Shown piece by piece: positions 7,379 to 15,084 of a stretch of 35,014 nt of DNA. Source of the DNA: Roseburia sp. (GTDB lineage: Bacteria > Bacillota > Clostridia > Lachnospirales > Lachnospiraceae); NCBI GenBank assembly GCA_019421345.1, contig JAHZFL010000020.1:1-35014 (forward strand), in the 5' to 3' direction. Numbering within the stretch: position 1 is the first letter of the stretch; each line of letters begins with the position of its first letter. The notes beneath the pieces were generated by a model, which saw only the letters and a program-made list of their open reading frames with translations, was not told the origin of the DNA and ran no database searches. The translations under genes were made by a program, and so were the position numbers.

Positions 7379-8722
7379 CTATCGCTCTGTTTCCCTGCCC
7401 CGTTCCGGTTCTTTTTCCAGTCTTAAAATACGGTCTATGTTCTGTTTGATAATGTCGTATTCCTTGACCTGTTTTTTCAGTTTTCCATAATCGGTGTAAA
7501 GGGCTTCTTTCTGCGCTTGGAGCTTCCCGTATTCTTCCTGCATGGCGGCGAGATTGGGGAGCTTGGTAATGCCCGACGCTTTCAGTGCCTTTGCTGCTGC
7601 TTCATGGAGTATCAGACTGCTTTCCTGCTTTGCCCGGTATGTGTCCTTATCCTTTGCCCTGCGGTATGCTTCATAGACTGGTTTTGTCTTTTGATAAGTA
7701 GTAACGTGTTTCATCAGCACCGCCATATCTGCAAGACGTTTCTCCACATTCTTTAATGCGTCTGCTGTCTTTTTATTTTCCGCACTTATTTCCTCAATCC
7801 GGCTGACTAAATCCGCATACTGCTCAATCTTGTGTTCTGTCAAGAAATTCATGGTCTTTGCAGCCAGTTTCAGATTATGGATTTTCGCCCACTGTTCATA
7901 GCCCCGGCTCTTTTGTGCCTTGATACTGTTTTCAACGTTGATAAGCAGTGATACGTCGCGCTGCTCTTTGGGAGCTTTCGCTATTTTTGTGCGCTTGCCT
8001 GCAATCCGCTCTTTGATTGCTTCCTCTGTATAATCTGCACCGAGGGTTTTTAAGCGAGTAAACCGTTCCTGTCCGGGAGCGCGGCAGGAGATATATTTTC
8101 CCGGCTTTATTTCATAGCCTGCCGCCTGTAACCGCTGCAATAATTCTTCAAAACTTGCTACTTGGGGGATAAGCGTATCAACAGCAATTTTCAGCTTGCC
8201 TTTCCAACTTGTTCCCGTCTTTTCCGCTTGATATTCCGCATAGCTTTTTCCATTACTGCCTTTACCCGGAACGACCACAGACAGCCCGTTTTCCCGACAC
8301 AGCTTGTCGCTCATGTTCCGTATGCCGTAGTAGCTGCGTTTATTGGAATTGTATTTATGGTAGTCAACAAAATTGACCGCACAAAAAATGATATGGTTAT
8401 GAATATGCCCCTTATCTATGTGGGTAGTTAGGACGTATTCATGCTGTCCCTTTGTTACTGCGTCGGCAAGCTGCTTTCCGATTGCATGGGCTTTCTCACA
8501 GTCCACCTCTCCCGGCTCAAACGATTGTATCAGATGAAAGGCTAAGTTGTTCCCTTTCTGCCGCGCCTGCGACAAAGTATATTCAAACTCAATATCTGCT
8601 GTTTCATAGCTGCACCCAAAGGAGGACACAAGTGTTTTCCCCTCTGTCTTATCCGGGTTTTGGATATAGTCAAGGGCTTTGCTCAACGTGCTTTTAACAG
8701 GCTTAATCTTTGTAACCGCCAT
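7379..8722 (-). CDS. MobP/VirD2-type relaxase (mobilization nuclease)
   Basis: A 447-residue relaxase that nicks oriT and pilots the transferred strand. Pfam Relaxase landmarks are visible: LDYI near residue 19 (likely catalytic Tyr19) and the histidine cluster HIDKGHIHNH (His101, 106, 108, 110) that holds the metal ion. A conserved NSNKRSYYGIRNMSDKLCRENGLSV follows. The C-terminal 180 residues are predicted coiled coil, rich in Lys, Glu, Ala and Gln. The start overlaps the end of mobC by 40 bp. Its last 29 codons are duplicated at 2006-2108. It uses the bidirectional terminator at 7284-7328. The family assignment is secure; cognate oriT is probably upstream of mobC. Confidence 0.92.
   Translation of the reverse strand: MAVTKIKPVKSTLSKALDYIQNPDKTEGKTLVSSFGCSYETADIEFEYTLSQARQKGNNLAFHLIQSFEPGEVDCEKAHAIGKQLADAVTKGQHEYVLTTHIDKGHIHNHIIFCAVNFVDYHKYNSNKRSYYGIRNMSDKLCRENGLSVVVPGKGSNGKSYAEYQAEKTGTSWKGKLKIAVDTLIPQVASFEELLQRLQAAGYEIKPGKYISCRAPGQERFTRLKTLGADYTEEAIKERIAGKRTKIAKAPKEQRDVSLLINVENSIKAQKSRGYEQWAKIHNLKLAAKTMNFLTEHKIEQYADLVSRIEEISAENKKTADALKNVEKRLADMAVLMKHVTTYQKTKPVYEAYRRAKDKDTYRAKQESSLILHEAAAKALKASGITKLPNLAAMQEEYGKLQAQKEALYTDYGKLKKQVKEYDIIKQNIDRILRLEKEPERGRETER
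7389..7475. repeat. 87-bp direct repeat, right copy (within relaxase 3' end)
   Basis: Matches 2022-2108 with five C/T differences by eye. It forms the functional 3' end of the relaxase gene. Identity to the left copy begins just inside the relaxase stop and ends at 7475, where the left copy runs into module sequence. Confidence 0.85.
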
Positions 8723-9012
8723 ATCTCTGCAAGCACCCCCTTTATTTCCTCTATGTCCTCTTGGTAGACTCTGCCTGTCGCATTGACCCGCTTTGCAATC
8801 TGATTGATATTGACCCCGATTTTCTGTATCTCTGCTGTCATGGCTTTTATGTCGCTATGGTCTGTCTGAATGATATACCCGTCAATGGCAATCTTGCGAA
8901 GATACGCCGCCATGTTCCGGGTGGGGACGAGCTTCATTTTCTGCTCAATCAATGCCCGTTCTTCCTCTGTCACATAGAATTTGATTTGTACTTTTCTTTT
9001 GCGTCCATTCAT
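8683..9012 (-). CDS. mobC: Plasmid mobilization relaxosome protein MobC
   Basis: A 109-residue DNA-binding accessory protein of the relaxosome. The sequence begins MNGRKRKVQIKFYVTEEERAL, a ribbon-helix-helix type start. It continues with the MobC-family helix (GVNINQIAKRVNATGRVYQEDIEEIKGVLAEIWRLQR). I chose the ATG at 9012 because GGAAAGGAG lies 8 bases upstream; the open frame extends to 9150 but those residues look non-coding. MobC binds near oriT and helps the relaxase load. It overlaps the relaxase gene by 40 bp, so the pair is translated as a unit. Confidence 0.85.
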   Translation of the reverse strand: MNGRKRKVQIKFYVTEEERALIEQKMKLVPTRNMAAYLRKIAIDGYIIQTDHSDIKAMTAEIQKIGVNINQIAKRVNATGRVYQEDIEEIKGVLAEIWRLQRLSLLKAR

Positions 9013-9238
9013 GCAATCACTCCTTTCCGTTCCGAGGGTTTGGGACACTTCCCAACAAGCAATTTTCAACCGATACGCCGCAGGGCGGGAGGGCGAAAAT
9101 ACGGAAAAGGGTACTCTTTTCCTATGCTTGCTAAGAAAGTTTTTCCTCACTTACCACTACAACGAAATGCCCAGTATGCCAAAAAAGCGCAAAAGAAAAA
9201 CGCCGCAATCCTGCGACGCTTCAATCACTTTATGCAGA
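9013..9238. other. Candidate oriT segment upstream of mobC
   Basis: This gene-free segment lies immediately upstream of mobC-relaxase, where oriT usually sits. It holds two perfect inverted repeats: TTGGGA/TCCCAA with a 4-nt loop (9040-9055), and GGAAAAG/CTTTTCC with a 6-nt loop (9103-9122). No open frame here looks real. The position and repeats make it the best oriT candidate in the window, but I do not recognise a known nic consensus, so the nick site is unassigned. Confidence 0.45.
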
Positions 9239-9262
9239 CAAAAACGAGGGAACTTTATTCCC
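9239..9262 (-). terminator. Intrinsic terminator of the XRE regulator gene
   Basis: Minus strand: GGGAA (from 9262 down to 9258), loop TAAAG, TTCCC (9252-9248), then CTCGTTTTTG. The stop codon of the XRE gene lies within the loop. It separates XRE transcription from the mobC-relaxase unit. Confidence 0.7.
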
Positions 9263-9614
9263 CCGTCCTGTCGTTGTTGGCTTCCTCTATGCCTTTTGCA
9301 GTGGCAGACATAATTTTTAAGTCCGTTTCGCTCATTGTGTCAAGCATGGTATCGAGCTGACGGCGGCGCGTGGACTTCTCCTGTTCACGTTCCGGAAAAA
9401 AGAACTGGTCTACTGATACGTCAAGCAGGGTTACAAGCTCATACAAAATCTGTAAACTTGGGTGCTGCCCGCTGTTCTCAATGGACGCGATATATCGGGG
9501 CGCAATATTCAGCGTATCGGCTAACTGATTGCGTGATATTCCCTTTGCTTTTCTTGCTGCTTTAATGGCTTGCCCGAAAGCCTTAAAATCGAATTTCTCT
9601 TTATTCTGCTTCAT
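9255..9614 (-). CDS. XRE-family helix-turn-helix regulator
   Basis: A 119-residue protein with an N-terminal Cro/C1-type domain (residues about 9-68: FGQAIKAARKAKGISRNQLA, then DTLNIAPRYIASIENSGQHPS) followed by a charged C-terminal half. It is likely a repressor of ICE transfer or of the divergent HTH-regulator-kinase unit. ATG at 9614 is preferred over 9620 because GGTGA sits 7 bases upstream. It is divergent from the small HTH gene at 9775; the intergenic 160 bp holds a strong plus-strand promoter overlapped by an 8-bp inverted repeat, a plausible binding site for this protein. Confidence 0.85.
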   Translation of the reverse strand: MKQNKEKFDFKAFGQAIKAARKAKGISRNQLADTLNIAPRYIASIENSGQHPSLQILYELVTLLDVSVDQFFFPEREQEKSTRRRQLDTMLDTMSETDLKIMSATAKGIEEANNDRTGE

Positions 9615-9682
9615 AATCATTTCACCCAGTTACATTTTACTGTTCCTCTTTTCTTTGAGATATGATTACACACATCATAGTG

Positions 9683-9738
9683 CGGATAAAAATAGAGCAT
9701 GTCATGTACTTGATATTATTCGTTTATCCGATTATAAT
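9683..9738 (+). promoter_or_regulatory. Promoter with flanking inverted repeat, for the HTH-regulator-kinase genes
   Basis: TTGATA (9710-9715), 17 bases, TATAAT (9733-9738): a near-consensus sigma-A promoter pointing to the gene at 9775. An inverted repeat CGGATAAA (9683-9690) / TTTATCCG (9723-9730) brackets the -35 box and reaches into the spacer, so a bound repressor, perhaps the divergent XRE protein, would block RNA polymerase. Confidence 0.75.
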
Positions 9739-9774
9739 TATGCTAATAGATTTTGAGGAAAGGGCGGTTGAACT

Positions 9775-9954
9775 ATGGAATATATGTCTTGTCCCGAAGC
9801 AGCGGAGAAATGGGGCATTTCTGAACGGCGGGTGCAGATACTTTGTAAAGAAAACAGAATATCCGGCGTTTCAAAAATTGGTTATATGTGGTTAATACCA
9901 AAAGACGCAGAAAAGCCTGTTGACGCAAGGAGAAAGGAGTTTAGGCATGAGTAA
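9775..9954 (+). CDS. Small excisionase-like helix-turn-helix protein
   Basis: A 59-residue open frame starting MEYMSCPEAAEKWGISERRV, then QILCKENRISGVSKIGYMW and LIPKDAEKP. This is the compact MerR/excisionase-type DNA-binding fold: a helix-turn-helix with a GISERRVQ recognition helix and a hairpin wing with a conserved W-x-IP motif. AAGGGCGG precedes the ATG by about 7 bases. Its stop overlaps the ATG of the response regulator by 8 bp, so the two are co-translated. It probably acts as an autoregulator or partner of the two-component system rather than the recombination factor, since a classical Xis lies at 16658. It has strong local coding signals despite its length. Confidence 0.8.
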   Translation: MEYMSCPEAAEKWGISERRVQILCKENRISGVSKIGYMWLIPKDAEKPVDARRKEFRHE

Positions 9955-10639
9955 CTTATTACTTTTAGAAGATGATATTAGCTTAATAGACGGTTTGAAT
10001 TACTCTTTAAAGAAAAATGGTTTCTATGTTGACATTGCCCGTACTATTGAAGAAGCAGAAAAAAGGTTAAAGGAAATTGAAAGATATGATTTACTTATTC
10101 TTGATGTAACATTGCCAGACGGGACGGGTTTTGATTTTTGCGAAAATGTTCGGAAGCAGAATAAGCAAATACCGATTATTTTTCTAACTGCTTCTGATGA
10201 AGAAGTCAACATAATTCGGGGATTGGACTGCGGAGGGGACGATTATGTTACAAAACCTTTTAAGTTAGGCGAATTATGCTCCCGTATTCGAGCTTTATTG
10301 CGACGCGCAGGAGTATCGCCACAGGACAAAACAAGCGTATTGGAGTGTGGCGATATTTCGATTGACCTTTTGAGCTGTCGCGTAGTCTTAAATAGACGAA
10401 TATTAGAACTAACAAATGCAGAGTATCGCCTGCTTTGCCTGTTGGTACGAAATGCAAACCGTATTGTTTCAAGAGATATTATTTTGAATGATTTATGGGA
10501 TAGTACAGGAAATTTTGTTGATGATAATACGTTATCAGTTTATATACGACGGCTTCGTGAAAAAGTGGAAACGGACGCTTCCCACCCACAGCACTTAATA
10601 ACCATTCGGGGCTTTGGGTATCAGTGGAAAGAGGTATAA
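9947..10639 (+). CDS. OmpR-family response regulator (VanR-like)
   Basis: A 230-residue regulator: receiver domain with LLLEDD, phospho-acceptor Asp53 (LLILDVTLPDG) and Lys in VTKPFK, then a winged-helix domain ending LITIRGFGYQWKEV. The ATG at 9947 has AGAAAGGAG upstream; earlier in-frame starts lie in the small HTH gene and are not used. It likely controls the ABC transporter genes downstream: paired GTAAGAT/GTAAGCT repeats 22 bases apart lie just before the ATPase gene, and again at 15036-15064. That layout (direct repeats two helical turns apart overlapping the -35 region) is typical of OmpR-family activators. Confidence 0.88.
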   Translation: MSNLLLLEDDISLIDGLNYSLKKNGFYVDIARTIEEAEKRLKEIERYDLLILDVTLPDGTGFDFCENVRKQNKQIPIIFLTASDEEVNIIRGLDCGGDDYVTKPFKLGELCSRIRALLRRAGVSPQDKTSVLECGDISIDLLSCRVVLNRRILELTNAEYRLLCLLVRNANRIVSRDIILNDLWDSTGNFVDDNTLSVYIRRLREKVETDASHPQHLITIRGFGYQWKEV

Positions 10640-10641
10640 GT

Positions 10642-11871
10642 ATGAGTATTTTTCGTGATAAGCAAATAAAACACTTTTTGATTTTTGTTGCCATATATAA
10701 TATTTTGCTTGTAGGAATTGCTTCTTGGTTCTACCAAAATCAGATAGCTGAAACAAAATATATGTTTGTGGAGCATGATACAGCGATTATATCATCTTTA
10801 TTAGAGCAAGGCGTTTCTAATGAAGTGATTGCTACGGCTATTTTTAATACGGAAGTTAGTACAAACGGAACAGAGTTATTGAAATTTTTGGGAATTGGAG
10901 AAAACAGTATCGGAAATTCACTTCCCTATTTTTCACAATTTTACCACTATTCATTGATTAAAATATACTTCATTGGTATTGTTTTGATATTTGTTTTATT
11001 ATTAGGTATTTTCGTTTTTCTATGGAGCAGAAACCAATTATTTCAACAAGCAGGAAAAGTCATAAACAACTATATTCAAGATGATTATTCCTGTCATTTA
11101 CCACAAAATAGTGAAGGCGAAATTTTCCGCGTATTTGCGTCCGTTGAGCAGCTTGCTACTATGCTTCAATCTCAAAAAGAAACAGAACACAGGACAAAAG
11201 AGTTTTTGAAAAATACGATTTCTGATATTTCACATCAATTAAAGACCCCGTTAGCTGCACTTGCAATGTATCAGGAAATTATTGAAGCTGAACCCGATAA
11301 CGTCGACACCGTAAAAGAATTTAGCGCGAAAATAGGAGCTGCGTTAAAGCGTATGGAACAACTTATTTTATCCTTGCTGAAAATAACACGCTTAGATACA
11401 GGCAACATTGTTTTTGAGAAAACTCTTTATCCTGTAAAAGAGGTGGTTGAAAATGCCATAAATGAACTAACAACAAGGGCAACACATGAAGAAAAGCAAA
11501 TCATCATATATGGAGAACCTAACCAAATGCTTATTTGTGATATGGATTGGACAAGTGAAGCCATTGGAAACCTTGTAAAAAATGCCTTAGACCATACCGA
11601 GCCGGGAAAAACTATCCACATTACTTGGGAAAAATCGCCTACTATGCTGCGTATTTTTGTTTCTGATAATGGAAACGGTATTGCTCCAGAAGATATACAC
11701 CATATCTTCAAGCGGTTTTATCGTAGTAAACACTCTCTTGATACTCCGGGAATAGGTTTAGGACTTCCTCTTGCAAAATCTATCATAGAGGGACAGGGAG
11801 GACTTATATCTGTCCAAAGTGATTTGCACAGAGGAACAACATTTACAATTTCTTTCCTTACAAAATCGTAA
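10642..11871 (+). CDS. Sensor histidine kinase
   Basis: A 409-residue kinase. Transmembrane helix 1 is near residues 11-30, an extracytoplasmic loop of about 75 residues follows, and helix 2 is near 107-128 (IYFIGIVLIFVLLLGIFVFLW). Then come a HAMP-like region, dimerisation box ISHQLKTPLA with His198, and an ATPase domain with N box (NLVKNALDHT), G1 (DNGNGI) and G2 (GIGLGLPLAKSI). ATG at 10642 has AAAGAGGT upstream; the longer frame from 10624 overlaps the regulator. It pairs with the preceding regulator. Together with the ABC transporter it resembles antimicrobial-peptide sensing and detoxification modules, but the kinase loop is larger than in BceS-type kinases, so it may sense the ligand directly. 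Confidence 0.88.
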   Translation: MSIFRDKQIKHFLIFVAIYNILLVGIASWFYQNQIAETKYMFVEHDTAIISSLLEQGVSNEVIATAIFNTEVSTNGTELLKFLGIGENSIGNSLPYFSQFYHYSLIKIYFIGIVLIFVLLLGIFVFLWSRNQLFQQAGKVINNYIQDDYSCHLPQNSEGEIFRVFASVEQLATMLQSQKETEHRTKEFLKNTISDISHQLKTPLAALAMYQEIIEAEPDNVDTVKEFSAKIGAALKRMEQLILSLLKITRLDTGNIVFEKTLYPVKEVVENAINELTTRATHEEKQIIIYGEPNQMLICDMDWTSEAIGNLVKNALDHTEPGKTIHITWEKSPTMLRIFVSDNGNGIAPEDIHHIFKRFYRSKHSLDTPGIGLGLPLAKSIIEGQGGLISVQSDLHRGTTFTISFLTKS

Positions 11872-11907
11872 GATGAAATTCACTGGATTGTAAGCTACCT
11901 TTGTTAT
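11868..11907 (+). promoter_or_regulatory. Putative response-regulator operator and promoter for the ABC transporter
   Basis: GTAAGAT (11868-11874) and GTAAGCT (11890-11896) are direct repeats with starts 22 bases apart and AAATTCA between them. A weak -10-like TGTTAT follows at 11902. The same arrangement, including AAATTCA and the 22-base spacing, occurs at 15036-15064. The site overlaps the last four bases of the kinase gene and lies 39 bases before the ATPase start. Confidence 0.6.
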
Positions 11908-11934
11908 CCTTTTGAGAAAGGAGGTTATTATCTT

Positions 11935-12630
11935 ATGGAAATATTAAAAGTAAACAATTTATGCAAGACTTATGGAGAAAGCGAAGTAAAGGTAAACGCC
12001 TTAAAGAATGTATCCTTTTCTTTGGAAAAAGGAGAATTTGCTGCTATTGTTGGTGAATCCGGCTCCGGGAAAAGCACCCTGTTAAATTGTGTTGGTGCAT
12101 TAGACACACCGACCTCCGGGACAATTTTAATGGACGGTCAAAACCTTTTTTCAATGAAAGAGGAAGAACGAACGATTTTCAGACGACGCAATATCGGGTT
12201 TATTTTCCAGTCATTTCAGCTTGTATCAGAATTAAATGTAGAGCAAAATATCATGTTCCCACTTCTACTGGACTATCGTAAACCCGACCCGAAAGAAGTA
12301 GAAGAAATCCTAAATCTTCTTGGATTAACCGAGCGCCGTTATCACTTACCGAGCCAGTTATCGGGAGGACAACAGCAACGTGTAGCAATCGGCAGAGCCT
12401 TGATTACAAAACCGAAACTTATTTTAGCAGATGAACCAACAGGTAATCTTGACAGTAAAAATAGTCAAGATGTTATGGATATGCTGATAAAGGCTTCCCG
12501 CCAATATCAACAAACAATCCTGCTTATTACACACAATAAAAATCTTACAGTGTCCGTAGACAGAGTATTTCAAGTAAGTGACGGTGTACTTACAGATTTA
12601 GGAGGGAATGAGAATGAAACATTATCTTGA
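11935..12630 (+). CDS. ABC transporter ATP-binding protein (MacB/LolD/BceA type)
   Basis: A 231-residue ATPase with Walker A GESGSGKST near residue 40, Q loop (GFIFQSFQLV), signature LSGGQQQRV, Walker B LILADEPTGNLDS and switch His in LITHN. The ADEPTGNLD sequence places it in the MacB/LolD/BceA group that pairs with FtsX-type permeases. AAAGGAGG lies 9 bases before the ATG. It overlaps the permease gene by 17 bp. It likely powers a mechanotransmission-type transporter that removes an antimicrobial compound from the membrane, or flags it to the kinase. Confidence 0.9.
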   Translation: MEILKVNNLCKTYGESEVKVNALKNVSFSLEKGEFAAIVGESGSGKSTLLNCVGALDTPTSGTILMDGQNLFSMKEEERTIFRRRNIGFIFQSFQLVSELNVEQNIMFPLLLDYRKPDPKEVEEILNLLGLTERRYHLPSQLSGGQQQRVAIGRALITKPKLILADEPTGNLDSKNSQDVMDMLIKASRQYQQTILLITHNKNLTVSVDRVFQVSDGVLTDLGGNENETLS

Positions 12631-14974
12631 CCTTGTACCTATATCTGCCAAAGTACACAGGAAACAAAATAGAATGTCTATATTCTGTATCATTTTAGCG
12701 GTATTTCTAATCACTACTATCTTTGGAATGGCTGATATGTTTATCCGCAGTCAAATCATACAAGCCAAAATTGACAATGGAGATTTTCATATTACTGTTC
12801 AGGGCATTACTGATGAAGAAGCGGGGCTTATCAAAAAACGTCCAGATGTAAAAGCTGCCGCACGTTACGGTGTCTTGAATTTTAATGATGATAAGGGATA
12901 TACAATTTCAGACAAAAAATCTATCATTGTCGGTGCTGATGAAGAATTTGTTACCCAATTACAGATGGGAGTTATTAACGAGGGAAACTTTCCTCAAAAT
13001 GATAATGAAGCTATGATTACGAAAAATGCCGGAGAGAATTTAGGTTTACAGGTTGGCGATACAGTAACCATAAAAAGACCCGGAGAACCAGAGCTTTCTT
13101 ATCAGATTTCCGGCTTCTGTAACAATACTTCTAAAATAATGAGTGAGGACGCCTATGGTGTTTTTTTGACAACTTCTGCTTTTCGTGAAATTGGCGATAT
13201 AGGCAATAGTACAGTTCTTGCAGACCACAACATGGTATTACTTGTTCAATTTACAAAGACATATAATATCCAAAATACAATTAACAGACTGAAAGAAGAT
13301 TGTAACCTTTCAGCAGAACAAATTTCAGAAAACACGAAGTTACTTGGGTTATTGGGACAAAGTTCTAATTCATTTATGATGCAAGTTTATATCTCTGCGT
13401 TTGTTTTATTTGTATTGGTTTTGACTGCGGGTATTATGATGATTACAAGCAGTTTGAACAGTAATGTTGCCCAAAGGACAGAATTTTTTGGGTTAATGCG
13501 GTGTGTTGGGGCAACTCCAAAGCAAATTATGAAATTTGTTCGCAAAGAAGCTCTTAATTGGTGTAAAGTTGCTATTCCTATCGGAATTATAACGGGAGTT
13601 TTGATTATATGGATTTTATGTGCGCTTTTGCGCGTCCTAAGTCCAGAATTTTTTTCAGCCATGCCGATATTCGGTATCAGCATACCGAGTATTGCTGCCG
13701 GAATTGCAATCGGAATATTAACCGTATTATTAGCGTCCTGTTCCCCGGCAAAAAAAGCGGCAAAAGTTTCGCCCTTGGCGGCAGTTTCGGGAAATGCTAT
13801 TAACTTGCAACCTGTACGGACTGCGGCAAATACTAAGTTTTTCAAGGTTGATACTGCTCTTGGTATTCATCACGCAAAATCCAGCAGGAAAAACTTCTTT
13901 TTAACGATAACCTCTTTTTCTCTTAGCGTTATCCTTTTCTTGTCTTTTTCTGTTGCGGTTACATTTATGAACCATGTACTTACACCGTTACGTCCTTGGA
14001 CTGCGGATATATCCGTTATAAGCCCGGATAACACTTGTTCCATTGACAGCGGATTACTTGAAAAATTACAGGAAAATCCTGCTGTTAATCGCGCCTATGG
14101 CAGAATGTTTGCTTATGATGTTCCACTTATGGTTAATGGCATTGATAAAATGACTGATGTTATTTCCTATGAACAGAAACAATTTGATTGGGCAGACGAG
14201 TATCTTTTGAGCGGCTCTGTACAAGCCGCATTGGACGAAGAAAATACCGGACTAATTGTATATGAGCCGAAAAGTGATGTAAAAGTAGGCGATATTGTAA
14301 AAATAGATATACAAGGTAGAACAACAGAGGTTAAAATTGTAGGTATGCTTTCCGATTGTCCGTTTAATAACGCTGCTGATGTTGAAACTATTATTTGTTC
14401 CGAAAATACGTTCCAAAACATAACAGGACAGTCTGATTATACAATTATTGATATGCAGCTCAATAGAAATGCAACAGACAATGAAGTAAATACAATTCAT
14501 CAAATGGTAGGAACAGATGTTACTTTCTCTGATGAACGCATGGGAAACGAAAGTACAAGGGGCATTTATTATTGTATGTGGTTGTTCATTTATGGCTTTT
14601 TAGCAGTGATTGCGTTCATTACTGTTTTTAACATTATCAATAACATTTCATTAAGCGTTACGGCAAGGGTAAAACAATACGGAGCATTTCGCGCAATCGG
14701 TCTAAGTATGAAGCAGCTTACAAAAATGATAATCGCAGAAGCATTGACTTATACGATTTCGGGAGCTGTTACAGGAACGATATTAGGGCTGATTTTCCAC
14801 AAGCTCCTATTCGGAATGATGATAAGTTATAATTGGGGTGACCCTTGGGCTATTCCTTGGACGGAACTTGGAATTATTGTTTTGATTATGTTTTTCTCAA
14901 TTATATTTGCAGTATATAGCCCCGTCAAACGGCTTCAAAAGATGTCTGTTGTTGAAAATATCAGTGCACAATAA
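12614..14974 (+). CDS. FtsX-type ABC transporter permease with two FtsX units
   Basis: A 786-residue permease. Helix 1 is near residues 18-38, followed by a MacB-like extracytoplasmic domain (about 40-250), then three helices (first FtsX unit, about 258-390). A second half follows with a helix near 432-452, another extracellular domain and three C-terminal helices (second FtsX unit). The ATG at 12614 is chosen over 12608 because GGAGGG lies 7 bases upstream of it and directly abuts the other. It is longer than BceB-type permeases, which carry one large domain, so a Bce-type label is not safe. It works with the preceding ATPase; the substrate is unknown, probably a membrane-active peptide or other cell-envelope antibiotic given the two-component partner. 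Confidence 0.85.
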   Translation: MKHYLDLVPISAKVHRKQNRMSIFCIILAVFLITTIFGMADMFIRSQIIQAKIDNGDFHITVQGITDEEAGLIKKRPDVKAAARYGVLNFNDDKGYTISDKKSIIVGADEEFVTQLQMGVINEGNFPQNDNEAMITKNAGENLGLQVGDTVTIKRPGEPELSYQISGFCNNTSKIMSEDAYGVFLTTSAFREIGDIGNSTVLADHNMVLLVQFTKTYNIQNTINRLKEDCNLSAEQISENTKLLGLLGQSSNSFMMQVYISAFVLFVLVLTAGIMMITSSLNSNVAQRTEFFGLMRCVGATPKQIMKFVRKEALNWCKVAIPIGIITGVLIIWILCALLRVLSPEFFSAMPIFGISIPSIAAGIAIGILTVLLASCSPAKKAAKVSPLAAVSGNAINLQPVRTAANTKFFKVDTALGIHHAKSSRKNFFLTITSFSLSVILFLSFSVAVTFMNHVLTPLRPWTADISVISPDNTCSIDSGLLEKLQENPAVNRAYGRMFAYDVPLMVNGIDKMTDVISYEQKQFDWADEYLLSGSVQAALDEENTGLIVYEPKSDVKVGDIVKIDIQGRTTEVKIVGMLSDCPFNNAADVETIICSENTFQNITGQSDYTIIDMQLNRNATDNEVNTIHQMVGTDVTFSDERMGNESTRGIYYCMWLFIYGFLAVIAFITVFNIINNISLSVTARVKQYGAFRAIGLSMKQLTKMIIAEALTYTISGAVTGTILGLIFHKLLFGMMISYNWGDPWAIPWTELGIIVLIMFFSIIFAVYSPVKRLQKMSVVENISAQ

Positions 14975-14991
14975 TTTTTCAAATTTTCTTT

Positions 14992-15022
14992 GGCAGGCAG
15001 TTTCAAAAACTGCCTGCTTTTT
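14992..15022 (+). terminator. Strong intrinsic terminator after the FtsX permease
   Basis: GCAGGCAGTTT (14993-15003) pairs perfectly with AAACTGCCTGC (15007-15017) around a 3-nt loop, followed by TTTTT. It should end the HTH-regulator-kinase-ABC transcript. The paired GTAAGCT site just downstream therefore has to serve a new transcript. Confidence 0.9.
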
Positions 15023-15035
15023 GCCTTACAAATCT

Positions 15036-15078
15036 GTAAGCTAAAATTCATCTTAAAGTAAGCTGATATTGATAAAAT
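15036..15078 (+). promoter_or_regulatory. Second putative response-regulator operator with promoter
   Basis: GTAAGCT occurs at 15036-15042 and again at 15058-15064, starts 22 bases apart, with AAATTCA between them as in the site before the ABC genes. A TAAAAT -10-like box lies at 15073-15078, 8 bases after the second repeat. It stands 14 bases past a strong terminator and points to a gene-poor leader. Confidence 0.6.
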
Positions 15079-15084
15079 TAAGAA

